NCBI GenBank assembly: GCA_947565425.1
Contig: CANOFW010000009.1
Coordinates: 1-64,000 of the forward strand
Reading direction: 5' to 3'
Length of the DNA stretch: 64,000 bases
DNA from: an uncultured Lachnospiraceae bacterium
GTDB taxonomy: Bacteria; Bacillota; Clostridia; Lachnospirales; Lachnospiraceae
How positions within the stretch are numbered: the stretch's first letter is position 1; every line of letters begins with the position of its first letter. The notes beneath the pieces were generated by a model that saw only the letters and a program-made list of their open reading frames with translations, did not search any database and was not told the DNA's origin. This document shows, piece after piece, positions 1-8,733 of this stretch. The position numbers and the translations under genes were made by a program.

Positions 1-13
1 CAGCAAAAATGAA

Positions 14-52
14 GCTGTCGCTTCACGAATTTTTATTCGTTAAAGCGACAGC
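14..52. repeat. Long hairpin at window edge
   Basis: A 10-bp arm GCTGTCGCTT (14-23) pairs with AAGCGACAGC (43-52), and the interior holds a second stem, ACGAAT (25-30) with ATTCGT (35-40), around a TTTT loop. It could be the terminator of a gene left of the window, although no T-run follows; on the opposite strand it would also fold. No gene is visible in 53-213 apart from possible promoter sequence for the small toxin-like gene. Confidence 0.5.
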
Positions 53-213
53 CCCATACAAAATGGAGAAACTCAAATTTCAAAGAGACTGCAACTCATA
101 GAATATTGTGTTATATTGTCGATATGGGAAAACCATAGAGCCAGGCGGCTTTACCCTCTTGTTTTTCGGAGGGTGCAAGTAGCTCTCCAGACGAAAGAAA
201 GGAGGGTGATTCA

Positions 214-306
214 ATGGTTACATACTCCGATCTGATTCAGACGGGAATATTCATTGTTGCCCTTGTGGGATTATGCTATACAATCTTCAAGGGAAAAAAG
301 AAATAG
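214..306 (+). CDS. Putative holin-like small toxin (type I TA-like)
   Basis: A 30-residue ORF starts at ATG 214 behind a near-perfect ribosome binding site (ggagggtgat, 201-210). The product has a short polar N-terminus, one hydrophobic segment of about 17 residues (TGIFIVALVGLCYTIF) and a lysine-rich end (KGKKK). That architecture is typical of the small membrane peptides annotated as putative holin-like toxins in Firmicutes, several of which are type I toxins silenced by an antisense RNA. A compact hairpin follows the stop codon, as in those loci. The toxin role and the antisense RNA are inferred; only the ORF, RBS and hairpin are seen. Confidence 0.72.
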   Translation: MVTYSDLIQTGIFIVALVGLCYTIFKGKKK

Positions 307-340
307 CCGCCACTACTCGCAATAGTGACGGCTTATATCT
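306..340 (+). terminator. Hairpin after holin-like toxin ORF
   Basis: GCCG-c-CACTA (306-315) pairs with TAGTG-a-CGGC (323-332) around ctcgcaa. The tail is T-rich but interrupted, so it may be a terminator or the pairing region of an antisense antitoxin RNA read from the minus strand. The stretch 341-596 holds no convincing gene; a second small stem (agcc...ggct, about 377-392) followed by a T/C-rich tract is the only other structure seen. Confidence 0.45.
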
Positions 341-596
341 GCAAAGCAGAATGTAAGTAAAAAACATGGTGGGTAGAGCCGCTTCTATGGCTTTCCCTTT
401 TTCTTATGTCTAATATAGCATATCTGGAGACAGGAAGCAAGAAGTTTTTTGTTTCCAATCGTCTACATTTATTTTTACACTTAATGCAGCAGTTTTGAGA
501 GGCTGGAAAGGACGTCCAGAGCATCGATAATGTAATTGATTTTTAATAGCCAGAGAACAGCATAAAACCGTGGCTTTCTAAAATTTTCAGAAAATA

Positions 597-623
597 TTAG
601 CACTCACCTATTGACAGTGCTAA
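597..623. promoter_or_regulatory. CIRCE element (HrcA operator) upstream of clpB
   Basis: TTAGCACTC (597-605), nine spacer bases, then CAGTGCTAA (615-623). The CIRCE consensus is TTAGCACTC-N9-GAGTGCTAA, so there is one mismatch in 18 arm positions. It overlaps the -35 box of the clpB promoter, the expected arrangement for repression by HrcA. Confidence 0.88.
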
Positions 624-639
624 CAATTGGTGCTATTGT
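611..639 (+). promoter_or_regulatory. clpB promoter
   Basis: TTGACA (611-616), 17-bp spacer, TATTGT (634-639). The -35 lies inside the right half of the CIRCE element. This leaves an untranslated leader of about 120 bases before clpB. Confidence 0.65.
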
Positions 640-768
640 TATCTCGAAGTAAGGGAGCGCGTCTATCGGGTATGTGAAATCTATATCTGAACAGACAAAC
701 TTGACTGAAATATTATTAGTGAGGCAACAATATTATAGATGGGAAACAAGCTGGAAGGAGGAATCTTT

Positions 769-3354
769 ATGAACATTCAGAAATTCACTCAGAAGTCAAT
801 CGAGGCCATCAACGGCTGTGAAAAGCTGGCATACGAATATGGCAACCAGGAAATCGAGCAGGAGCATTTGCTGGTTTCTCTTCTGTTGCAGGAAGACGGT
901 CTGATTCCCAAATTGATTGAGAAGATGGAAATCAATAAAGAACATTTTATACAAAATGCAAAGGACCATCTGGCAAAGAGAGTTAAAGTGTCCGGCGGGC
1001 AGATTTATATGGGACAGAACTTGAATAAGGTGTTGGTGAGCGCGGAGGACGAGGCAAAGAAAATGGGAGACTCGTATGTGTCTGTGGAACATTTATTCCT
1101 GACACTGATCAAATACCCCAATCAGGCGCTGAAAGAAATCTTGAAAGAATATGGTATTACCAGAGACCGTTTTTTGCAGGCGCTTGCGACTGTGCGGGGC
1201 AATCAGAGCGTGGTTTCCGATAATCCAGAAGCGACGTATGATACCTTGACGAAATACGGCTATGATATGGTAGAACGCGCCAGAGAACAGAAATTAGACC
1301 CGGTAATCGGGCGTGACGGAGAAATTCGTAATGTTGTACGTATTCTCTCCAGAAAGACCAAGAATAATCCGGTGTTGATTGGAGAGCCGGGCGTGGGCAA
1401 GACGGCGGTAGTCGAAGGGCTTGCGCAGCGAATTGTGCGCGGAGACGTACCGGAAGGGTTGAAAGACAAGCGCTTGTTTGCGTTGGACATGGGCGCATTA
1501 GTGGCAGGCGCGAAGTACCGGGGAGAATTTGAGGAGCGTCTGAAAGCGGTTTTAGACGAGATTAAAAGCAGTGAGGGGCAGATTATCCTGTTTATAGACG
1601 AACTGCACACAATTGTCGGCGCGGGCAAGACCGATGGAGCCATGGACGCCGGGCAGCTCTTAAAACCTATGCTTGCCAGGGGAGAACTCCATTGTATCGG
1701 TGCGACGACGCTTGACGAGTACCGTGAATACATTGAGAAGGACGCGGCCTTAGAGCGGCGGTTCCAGCCGGTAATGGTGGAAGAACCGACGGTGGAAGAT
1801 ACGATTTCCATTTTGCGCGGACTAAAAGACCGATACGAGGTATTTCACGGCGTAAAGATTACAGACGGCGCGCTGGTATCAGCGGCAGTACTTTCAAACC
1901 GCTATATCAGCGACCGTTTCCTGCCGGATAAAGCCATTGATTTAGTGGACGAGGCTTGCGCGCTGATTAAGACGGAGCTTGATTCTATGCCTACCGAGCT
2001 GGATGAATTGCAGCGCAGAGTGATGCAGATGGAAATTGAAGAGGCAGCGCTCAAGAAAGAGGAAGACCGCTTGAGCAAGGATCGTCTGGAAACATTACAG
2101 CGGGAACTTGCAGATTTGAAAAATGATTTCCAGTCTAAGAAAGCACAGTGGGACAACGAGAAAAATTCTGTGGAGCGGGTACAAAAGCTTAGGGAAGAGT
2201 TGGAGGCCATTAACAGTGAGATTGCCAAGGCGCAGCAGAGTTACGATCTGGAAAAAGCCGCCGAGCTGCAATATGGCAGGAAGCCCGAGTTGCAGCGGCA
2301 GTTGGAGATAGAAGAAGAACAGGTAAAGAAGAAAGATTTGAGCTTGGTACATGAAAATGTCAGCGAGGAGGAGATTGCCAAAATTATTTCTCGCTGGACG
2401 GGCATTCCGGTGGCAAAATTAACGGAGAGTGAGCGCAACAAGACCTTACATCTGGATGAGGAGCTTCATAAGCGCGTAATTGGACAGGACGAGGGCGTCA
2501 CGAAGGTTACGGAGGCCATCATCCGTTCCAAAGCTGGCATCAAAGATCCCAGCAAGCCGATCGGTTCCTTCCTGTTTCTAGGGCCTACCGGCGTGGGCAA
2601 GACGGAGCTGGCAAAGGCGCTGGCCGCGAGCTTGTTTGACGATGAGAATAATATGGTGCGGATTGACATGAGCGAGTATATGGAGAAATATTCTGTCTCC
2701 CGCTTAATTGGGGCGCCTCCCGGATATGTCGGCTATGAGGAAGGCGGACAGCTCACGGAGGCAGTGCGCAGAAAACCGTATTCTGTGGTATTGTTTGACG
2801 AGGTGGAGAAAGCACATCCGGATGTGTTCAACGTGTTATTGCAGGTCTTGGACGACGGCAGGATTACCGATTCTCAGGGACGAACTGTAGACTTTAAGAA
2901 TACCATTTTGATTATGACGTCTAACCTTGGTTCCTCCTACTTGTTGGAGGGCATTGAAGAGGACGGAGAGATTAATGCCGCATGTGAAGAAGCCGTTATG
3001 AATGAGTTGCGAGGGAATTTCCGGCCGGAATTTCTAAACCGATTGGACGAAGTGATTATGTTTAAACCGCTGACAAAGGGCAATATTGGCGGAATCATCC
3101 GGCTTTTGCTGGCGGACTTAAACAAGAGGCTTGTCGAGCGGGAGATTTCTGTAGAATTGAGCGCTGAGGCAGAGCAGTTTATTGTGGATAACGGTTACGA
3201 TCCGGTCTATGGAGCGCGCCCGCTCAAGCGGTATCTGCAAAAGACCGTGGAGACGTTGGCTGCGAAGCTGATTCTTGCCGATGGAGCAGGCGCCGGAGAC
3301 GTCATTTTTATTGAACTTCAAAATGGCACATTGGCTGCAAAATGTAAAAAGTAA
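769..3354 (+). CDS. clpB: ATP-dependent chaperone ClpB
   Basis: Hsp100 disaggregase that works with DnaK/DnaJ/GrpE to resolubilise aggregated proteins in the cytosol. The N-terminal Clp_N repeats (about 5-145) are followed by AAA+ module 1 (Walker [10 protein letters not shown] near 205, Walker B ILFIDELH), the long coiled-coil middle domain (about 400-520) that distinguishes ClpB from ClpA/ClpC, and AAA+ module 2 (Walker [10 protein letters not shown] near 605). About 861 residues is the normal ClpB length. An ATG exists at 739, but the AGGAGG at 757-762 and the family N-terminus ([10 protein letters not shown]) select 769. The gene stands alone between a CIRCE-controlled promoter and a strong terminator, so it is probably a monocistronic heat-shock gene. 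Confidence 0.97.
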   Translation: MNIQKFTQKSIEAINGCEKLAYEYGNQEIEQEHLLVSLLLQEDGLIPKLIEKMEINKEHFIQNAKDHLAKRVKVSGGQIYMGQNLNKVLVSAEDEAKKMGDSYVSVEHLFLTLIKYPNQALKEILKEYGITRDRFLQALATVRGNQSVVSDNPEATYDTLTKYGYDMVERAREQKLDPVIGRDGEIRNVVRILSRKTKNNPVLIGEPGVGKTAVVEGLAQRIVRGDVPEGLKDKRLFALDMGALVAGAKYRGEFEERLKAVLDEIKSSEGQIILFIDELHTIVGAGKTDGAMDAGQLLKPMLARGELHCIGATTLDEYREYIEKDAALERRFQPVMVEEPTVEDTISILRGLKDRYEVFHGVKITDGALVSAAVLSNRYISDRFLPDKAIDLVDEACALIKTELDSMPTELDELQRRVMQMEIEEAALKKEEDRLSKDRLETLQRELADLKNDFQSKKAQWDNEKNSVERVQKLREELEAINSEIAKAQQSYDLEKAAELQYGRKPELQRQLEIEEEQVKKKDLSLVHENVSEEEIAKIISRWTGIPVAKLTESERNKTLHLDEELHKRVIGQDEGVTKVTEAIIRSKAGIKDPSKPIGSFLFLGPTGVGKTELAKALAASLFDDENNMVRIDMSEYMEKYSVSRLIGAPPGYVGYEEGGQLTEAVRRKPYSVVLFDEVEKAHPDVFNVLLQVLDDGRITDSQGRTVDFKNTILIMTSNLGSSYLLEGIEEDGEINAACEEAVMNELRGNFRPEFLNRLDEVIMFKPLTKGNIGGIIRLLLADLNKRLVEREISVELSAEAEQFIVDNGYDPVYGARPLKRYLQKTVETLAAKLILADGAGAGDVIFIELQNGTLAAKCKK

Positions 3355-3361
3355 ATTTGCC

Positions 3362-3424
3362 AGGAGCTGTCGCTCTCAGATACTTCTACATTTGAGAGGG
3401 CGGCTCCCAATTTTGTTATTTTAT
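3362..3424 (+). terminator. Rho-independent terminator after clpB
   Basis: GGAGCtGTCGCtCTCA pairs imperfectly with TTGAGAGgGCGGCTCC across a loop near 3380-3390, followed by a T-rich tract (attttgttatttta). Confidence 0.85.
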
Positions 3425-3478
3425 TTCACATAAAGTACAGACCATCCGTCATACATTTCATAGAAGTATCTGTGGAGC

Positions 3479-4237
3479 ATGCAAGGGATGAGTGGAAAGA
3501 AAATTTGGCAACGGATTTGGAAGAATCATACGAAACTGCATTTCTGGGAAAAATGTCTGGTGTTTGATTTGTTTTGCGTCTGTTTAGCGACGGGCGCTAT
3601 TATGAGCGGCACAGGACATTTGGGGACCGAAAATGAGGGCGTTTTGGCGACCGCTCAGGTTCAGAAAGATACGCAGGAGGAAACAAAAAAGATTGCGCTT
3701 ACCTTTGACGATGGCCCGCATCCTCAGTATACGCCGGAAATGCTTGCCGCATTAAAAGAGCGGGACGTGAAGGCAACATTTTTTCTGCTGGGGGAGGAGG
3801 TTGAGAAGCACCCGGAGATTGTCAAAGAAATTTATGAGCAGGGGCATTTGATTGGCAATCATTCTTATAAACATGAACAGCTCAGCAAGCTTTCGATGAA
3901 GCAAGCTTGTGAGCAGGTGAATCGGACCAATGAGTTGATTTGCGATGTTACCGGTACATATCCTTCCTATATCCGTCCGCCGTTTGGCGACTGGCATGAG
4001 AAGTTAGACTGCGAGGTAAATATGGTGGAGGTGCTCTGGGATGTGGACACACTTGACTGGTCCAGCCAAAATCATGCGCAGATTGTAAATAAGGTATTAA
4101 AAAATGTACAGGAAAATGATATAATACTCATGCATGACGGTTATGAAACGTCTGTAACTGCGGCAAAGGAGATTATAGATACCTTAAAAAAGCAGGGATA
4201 TGAATTCGTGACGGTCGATGAAATTTTGTTTGATTAG
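3479..4237 (+). CDS. Polysaccharide deacetylase (NodB domain), membrane-anchored
   Basis: A carbohydrate esterase family 4 protein expected to N-deacetylate a cell-wall or exported polysaccharide outside the membrane. All NodB motifs are present: TFDDGP (75-80), the H-x-x-x-H metal ligands in NHSYKH (H128, H132), RPPFG (166-170), the Trp/Asp motif around WDVDTLDW, and LMHD (217-220). A single hydrophobic segment near 27-45 looks like an uncleaved signal anchor. The start is uncertain because no strong RBS precedes 3479 or the next ATG at 3488. The substrate (peptidoglycan GlcNAc or MurNAc) cannot be read from sequence. It is 28 nt upstream of rarA and may be cotranscribed with it. Confidence 0.88.
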   Translation: MQGMSGKKIWQRIWKNHTKLHFWEKCLVFDLFCVCLATGAIMSGTGHLGTENEGVLATAQVQKDTQEETKKIALTFDDGPHPQYTPEMLAALKERDVKATFFLLGEEVEKHPEIVKEIYEQGHLIGNHSYKHEQLSKLSMKQACEQVNRTNELICDVTGTYPSYIRPPFGDWHEKLDCEVNMVEVLWDVDTLDWSSQNHAQIVNKVLKNVQENDIILMHDGYETSVTAAKEIIDTLKKQGYEFVTVDEILFD

Positions 4238-4265
4238 TAAGGGAGATACGAAGGAGGAGCCTTCC

Positions 4266-5591
4266 ATGGATTTATTTGATTATATGCGAGAGCAGAATAA
4301 ACACAAGGATTCGCCGCTTGCCAGCCGTTTGCGTCCGGTAAGGCTGGAAGAGGTGGCAGGGCAGCAGCATATAATAGGTACGGATAAATTGCTTTATCGT
4401 GCTATCAAGGCAGATAAATTGAGCTCAATTATTTTTTATGGTCCGCCGGGAACAGGCAAAACGACACTGGCGAAGGTCATTGCCAATACCACCAGTGCGG
4501 AATTTACTCAGATTAATGCCACGGCCGCCGGGAAAAAAGATATGGAGCAGGTGGTGCAGCAGGCGAAGGATACCCAGGGGATGTACGGACGAAAGACAAT
4601 ACTGTTTATTGATGAGATTCATCGGTTTAACAAGGGACAGCAAGATTATTTACTGCCTTTTGTGGAGGATGGGACCATTATTTTGGTTGGTGCGACCACG
4701 GAGAACCCTTATTTTGAAGTAAACAACGCGTTGTTGTCTCGCTCAGTGGTTTTTGAGCTCAAGCCGCTTGCCACTGAGGATTTGAAAAAGATTATTCTGC
4801 GTGCAATTTCGGATAGCGAGAAGGGGATGGGGGCATATCAGGCGCAGATAGCGGAAGATGCTCTGGAATTTCTTGCTGAGGCGGCCAATGGCGACGCTAG
4901 GGCGGCGCTGACGGCGGTGGAGTTGGGTGTGCTTACGACACCACGCAGTGAGGATGGGAAGATTCACATTACGCTTGCAGTTGCTTCTGAGTGCATACAG
5001 AAGCGGGTAGTGCGTTATGATAAGAGCGGGGATAACCATTACGATACAGTTTCCGCTTTTATCAAGAGTATGCGCGGCTCCGACCCAGATGCAGCCGTGT
5101 ATTATCTAGCACGGATGTTGCATGCTGGGGAGGATATTCGTTTCATTGCCCGGCGGATTATGATTTGTGCTTCGGAGGACGTAGGAAATGCAGATCCGAA
5201 TGCCTTGACGGTGGCAGTCAGCGCGGCGCAGGCGGTAGAGCGCATTGGGATGCCGGAGGCGCAGATAATTCTGTCTCAGGCAGTTACGTATGTGGCGTGT
5301 GCGCCTAAGAGCAATGCTTCCTGTCTGGCAATTTCGCGCGCTATGGAGGCAGTCAGGGATACGCAGGCAATGCCGGTTCCCGTACATTTGCAGGATTCTC
5401 ATTACCGGGGTGCCAAGCAGCTAGGGCATGGCGATGGATATCTCTATGCACACGATTATCCCAACCATTATGTGAAGCAGCAATATCTGCCAGACGGTAT
5501 GGCAAGCGCGCGGTTTTATGAACCGACAGAAAACGGATATGAGCGACAGATACATGCTCATCTGTCGTTTTTGAAGACAGAAAGTCCGTGA
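4266..5591 (+). CDS. rarA: Replication-associated recombination protein RarA/MgsA (copy 1)
   Basis: AAA+ ATPase of the clamp-loader-like RarA/MgsA/WRNIP1 family, acting at stalled replication forks. The N-terminus carries the family signature [20 protein letters not shown], then Walker A GPPGTGKTT (about 59-67), Walker B with [16 protein letters not shown] (about 112-127) and sensor 1 GATTENP. The C-terminal tetramerisation region contains the conserved YHxGED-like segment (LHAGEDIRFIARRI). The ORF is open from 4218, but the RBS aaggagg (4251-4257) and family alignment favour ATG 4266, giving 441 residues. A second full-length paralogue lies at 27076-28392. Confidence 0.93.
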   Translation: MDLFDYMREQNKHKDSPLASRLRPVRLEEVAGQQHIIGTDKLLYRAIKADKLSSIIFYGPPGTGKTTLAKVIANTTSAEFTQINATAAGKKDMEQVVQQAKDTQGMYGRKTILFIDEIHRFNKGQQDYLLPFVEDGTIILVGATTENPYFEVNNALLSRSVVFELKPLATEDLKKIILRAISDSEKGMGAYQAQIAEDALEFLAEAANGDARAALTAVELGVLTTPRSEDGKIHITLAVASECIQKRVVRYDKSGDNHYDTVSAFIKSMRGSDPDAAVYYLARMLHAGEDIRFIARRIMICASEDVGNADPNALTVAVSAAQAVERIGMPEAQIILSQAVTYVACAPKSNASCLAISRAMEAVRDTQAMPVPVHLQDSHYRGAKQLGHGDGYLYAHDYPNHYVKQQYLPDGMASARFYEPTENGYERQIHAHLSFLKTESP

Positions 5592-5672
5592 TGCACGGAC
5601 AAATGTAAATTTATCAAAGAAAATACTTTACAATCTTAGGGCTATGGTGCATAATATGGCATGAAGCAACGA

Positions 5673-5709
5673 GCAGTGCCAAAACCAAAGGTTTTGGAGT
5701 GAGCACTGC
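5673..5709. repeat. Hairpin upstream of aminotransferase
   Basis: GCAGTGC (5673-5679) pairs with GCACTGC (5703-5709), and an inner stem CAAAACC/GGTTTTG surrounds an aaa loop. It lies between rarA and the aminotransferase gene. No T-run follows, so a leader structure or small genomic repeat is as likely as a terminator. Confidence 0.5.
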
Positions 5710-5768
5710 GGGACAGAGGGTAAAATTGCCAAGAAGAAGAAAAAACAGAACTTCAGGAGGATAAAACG

Positions 5769-7058
5769 ATGCAGTCATTTCAGGAAATGAGCAGGGAGGA
5801 GTTATTACGCGAGAAAGAGGAGCTGACAGCCGCTTACCAGAAGTATGCAGAGAGTGGAATTAAGCTGGATATGTCCAGAGGAAAGCCTTCTTTAGAGCAG
5901 CTTGACTTGTCTATGGGTATGATGGATGTGTTGAGCGGAGGAACAGATTTAAAATGCGAGGATGGGACAGACTGCCGAAATTATGGTGTGTTAGATGGTA
6001 TACATGAGGCGAAGGTGCTGTTGGGAGATATGATAGAATGCCATCCAGATAATATTATTATTTATGGAAATTCCAGTCTGAATATTATGTATGACACGAT
6101 TTCACGTTCTATGACTCACGGTGTGATGGGGAGTACCCCTTGGTGCAAGCTGGATAAGGTGAAGTTTTTATGCCCGGTGCCAGGGTATGACAGGCATTTT
6201 ACGATAACCGAATATTTTGGTATTGAGATGATTAATGTGCCAATGCTTTCTACCGGTCCAGATATGGATATGGTAGAAGACCTTGTGAGCAAGGATGATG
6301 CGATCAAGGGAATCTGGTGCGTGCCGAAGTATTCAAATCCACAGGGCATCACATACTCAGATGAGACGGTGCGCCGTTTTGCGAGACTGAAGCCGGCGGC
6401 GGAAGATTTTCGTATTTATTGGGATAATGCATATGGTGTGCATCATCTGTATGATATTGACCAGGATCATCTTGTGGAGCTTCTTGCCGAGTGCAAACGT
6501 GCGGGTAATCCTGATATGGTATACAAATTCTGCTCCACATCCAAGATTAGTTTTCCAGGTTCTGGTGTTGCAGCTATTGCCACATCCAAGAATAACCTGG
6601 TGGATATTAAGAAACAGTTGCAGGTGCAGACAATTGGTCATGATAAGGTAAATCAGTTGCGCCATGTGCGGTTCTTTAAGGATATCCATGGCATGACAGA
6701 GCACATGAGAAAACATGCAGATATTTTAAGGCCCAAGTTTGAAATGATTATAGATACGTTTGAGCGGGAACTGGCAGGCAGAGATGCAGGAAGCTGGGTG
6801 GCGCCCAAAGGAGGCTATTTCATGTCCTTTGAAGCAGCGGAGGGTTGTGCTAAGGCAATTGTGGCCAAGGCGAAGGAAGCAGGAGTTACCATGACACCAG
6901 CGGGAGCGCCTTATCCTTATGGGAAAGACCCTAAGGATACTACGATTCGTATCGCGCCTTCCTATCCGACGCTGGAAGAGTTAAAGATGGCAACCGATAT
7001 TTTTGTAACTTGTGTAAAATTAGTCACGATAGATAAGGTTTTAGAGAGCAGGCCGTAG
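5769..7058 (+). CDS. PLP-dependent aminotransferase, type Ic aspartate aminotransferase-like
   Basis: Fold-type I aminotransferase of 429 residues. The N-terminus (helical MSREELLREKEELTAAYQKY, then LDMSRGKPSLEQLDLS) and overall length match the Asp_aminotransf (PF12897) group rather than classical AspC. The segment STSKISFPGSG contains the probable Schiff-base lysine; YGNSSLNIMYD and YWDNAYGVHHL correspond to the cofactor phosphate- and ring-binding regions. Proteins of this group have been reported as aspartate aminotransferases, but the substrate here is inferred. RBS aggag at 5756-5760 supports the start. Confidence 0.85.
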   Translation: MQSFQEMSREELLREKEELTAAYQKYAESGIKLDMSRGKPSLEQLDLSMGMMDVLSGGTDLKCEDGTDCRNYGVLDGIHEAKVLLGDMIECHPDNIIIYGNSSLNIMYDTISRSMTHGVMGSTPWCKLDKVKFLCPVPGYDRHFTITEYFGIEMINVPMLSTGPDMDMVEDLVSKDDAIKGIWCVPKYSNPQGITYSDETVRRFARLKPAAEDFRIYWDNAYGVHHLYDIDQDHLVELLAECKRAGNPDMVYKFCSTSKISFPGSGVAAIATSKNNLVDIKKQLQVQTIGHDKVNQLRHVRFFKDIHGMTEHMRKHADILRPKFEMIIDTFERELAGRDAGSWVAPKGGYFMSFEAAEGCAKAIVAKAKEAGVTMTPAGAPYPYGKDPKDTTIRIAPSYPTLEELKMATDIFVTCVKLVTIDKVLESRP

Positions 7059-7164
7059 TACGGTAAATGTTGCGTTCATTTTCTATGGAAGGACGTAAAT
7101 TCCATTGTATTGGCAGTCGGTAATCTAAGGCGGGTATCAGACAGGTAAGAAAGGAAATGGCAAT

Positions 7165-7812
7165 ATGGACGTGGCAGACAAATTCAGTGAAGGTGTAGAC
7201 AGTTGGGAGACGGTAATTTTTCTGTATAATTCCGCTTTGAAAGAAGTGGGGACGAAACTGGAGATATTAAATGATGAGTTTCGCCATATACACAATTACA
7301 ATCCTATTGAATATATTAAATCCAGAATCAAGACGGCTGAGAGCATTGTCAAGAAGCTCAAGAGGAACCATTATGAAAGTACGATTGAGAATATGGTCAA
7401 CCATGTGAATGATATTGCCGGAATACGGTTGGTGTGTTCCTTCACGTCGGATATTTACCGCTTGGCGGAAATGATTGGCAGGCAAAATGATCTCACGGTG
7501 GTATCTGTCAAAGACTATATCAAAAATCCCAAAGATAGTGGATATAAAAGTTACCATATGTTAGTTACCGTGCCTATTTTCTTGACGGATCGCGTGATTG
7601 ACACAAAAGTGGAGATTCAAATCCGTACGATTGCCATGGATTTCTGGGCTAGCTTGGAGCATAAAATTTATTATAAGTTTGAGGGTGACGCGCCGGAATA
7701 TATCAGTCGGGATTTGCGCGAATGTGCAGGAATTGTTTCCATGCTGGACGCAAAGATGTTGTCCTTGAATGAAGCGATCTTACAGGCGAAAGAAGAGCAA
7801 GAAGACGGTTAG
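7165..7812 (+). CDS. relQ: Small alarmone synthetase, RelQ/YjbM type (GTP pyrophosphokinase)
   Basis: Single-domain (p)ppGpp synthetase transferring pyrophosphate from ATP to GTP/GDP. It has no HD hydrolase, TGS or ACT domains, and 215 residues is the normal RelQ length. Signatures seen: DIAGIRLVC (about 88-96), the substrate-binding DYIKNPKDSGYKSYH (about 117-131) and VEIQIRT..DFWASLEHKIYYK (about 150-170), containing the catalytic glutamate region. The surroundings suggest no dedicated partner. An RBS (aaagga) precedes ATG 7165. Confidence 0.93.
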   Translation: MDVADKFSEGVDSWETVIFLYNSALKEVGTKLEILNDEFRHIHNYNPIEYIKSRIKTAESIVKKLKRNHYESTIENMVNHVNDIAGIRLVCSFTSDIYRLAEMIGRQNDLTVVSVKDYIKNPKDSGYKSYHMLVTVPIFLTDRVIDTKVEIQIRTIAMDFWASLEHKIYYKFEGDAPEYISRDLRECAGIVSMLDAKMLSLNEAILQAKEEQEDG

Positions 7813-7875
7813 CGGTTTGGATATTTTCAGAGATGAAATGACGATACAGTAAAGGACCGGCAGAGGGAAAACAGG

Positions 7876-8733
7876 ATGATGAAAGTAACGATTTTGACAG
7901 AAAATACAGTTTACAAGCGGGGGCTTCTAGGGGAACATGGCCTGTCTCTGCTTGTTGACACCGGTAGACAGAGATATCTTTTCGATACCGGGCAGAGCCG
8001 TGTCTTTGTGCACAATGCGGCTAAGCTGGGGATTGATTTAAAAGGGCTGGACGGCGTTATTTTAAGCCATGGGCATTATGACCATGGCGGCGGGTTGGAA
8101 TATTGGCAGGAATTGGGGAATGTGCCGATTTATGTTCAGGAAAAGGCATTTGAGAAAAAGTATAATGAGAATTCACGTACCGGTAAGCTGTATTATATTG
8201 GACTTGAGGATAAGGGAGGCTGGCAAAAAAAAGCGGATGTAAGGAAGCTTTCGGGCGGAGGCACACAGATCGCAGATGGTGTGTATCTGCTCTCAGAGAT
8301 TCCTTATACAACACATTTTGAACCTGTACCCGGATGCTTCTGGAAATTTGGCTTACAGCATCCTGGGGACGAGCTGTTGGTGGACAAGATGGAGGACGAA
8401 CAGCTTTTGGTAATTGAGGCGGAGGAAGGGTTGTGTGTGTTTGCGGGCTGTGCCCATGCAGGAATCATCAATTGCCTGCGTTATGTGCAGACCATTTTCC
8501 CTGGTAAGCATATTCATTGCCTTGTGGCAGGTATGCATCTGAAAAATTCTGATGCCGGGCGTATAGAAGAAACGATCCGTGCGCTTAAGGAGATAAAGAT
8601 TGACATTGTAGTTCCGGTGCATTGTACAGGAATTTGTGCCATTGCAAAAATGCGGGAGAGTTTGGGAAGCGTTTGCATTCTGCCGGAGGTAGGAAAAGAG
8701 ATCGCAATTGAAAATAAATGGAGAGAAAAATGA
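7876..8733 (+). CDS. MBL-fold metallohydrolase
   Basis: Metallo-beta-lactamase-fold protein of 285 residues with the metal-binding motif HGHYDH at 65-70 and a later metal-ligand region GCAHAG. It resembles the subfamily annotated as dihydropterin-aminobenzene phosphate synthase-like hydrolases found in archaea and clostridia; the substrate is not identifiable. The final Cys-rich stretch (VPVHCTGICAIAKMRE) is typical of that subfamily. The stop codon overlaps the start of the next gene (ATGA), so the two are translationally coupled. Confidence 0.82.
   Translation: MMKVTILTENTVYKRGLLGEHGLSLLVDTGRQRYLFDTGQSRVFVHNAAKLGIDLKGLDGVILSHGHYDHGGGLEYWQELGNVPIYVQEKAFEKKYNENSRTGKLYYIGLEDKGGWQKKADVRKLSGGGTQIADGVYLLSEIPYTTHFEPVPGCFWKFGLQHPGDELLVDKMEDEQLLVIEAEEGLCVFAGCAHAGIINCLRYVQTIFPGKHIHCLVAGMHLKNSDAGRIEETIRALKEIKIDIVVPVHCTGICAIAKMRESLGSVCILPEVGKEIAIENKWREK

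Noticed and set aside
333..524. 63-residue minus-strand open frame near the toxin-like gene
   Set aside because: No RBS, Cys/Ser-rich random composition; the region is more likely to encode an antisense RNA, if anything.
7059..7164. Possible riboswitch or T-box ahead of relQ, and likewise ahead of metA (39835-39917)
   Set aside because: The stretches are short and lack the conserved T-box GGTGG/TGGAACC or SAM-aptamer motifs.
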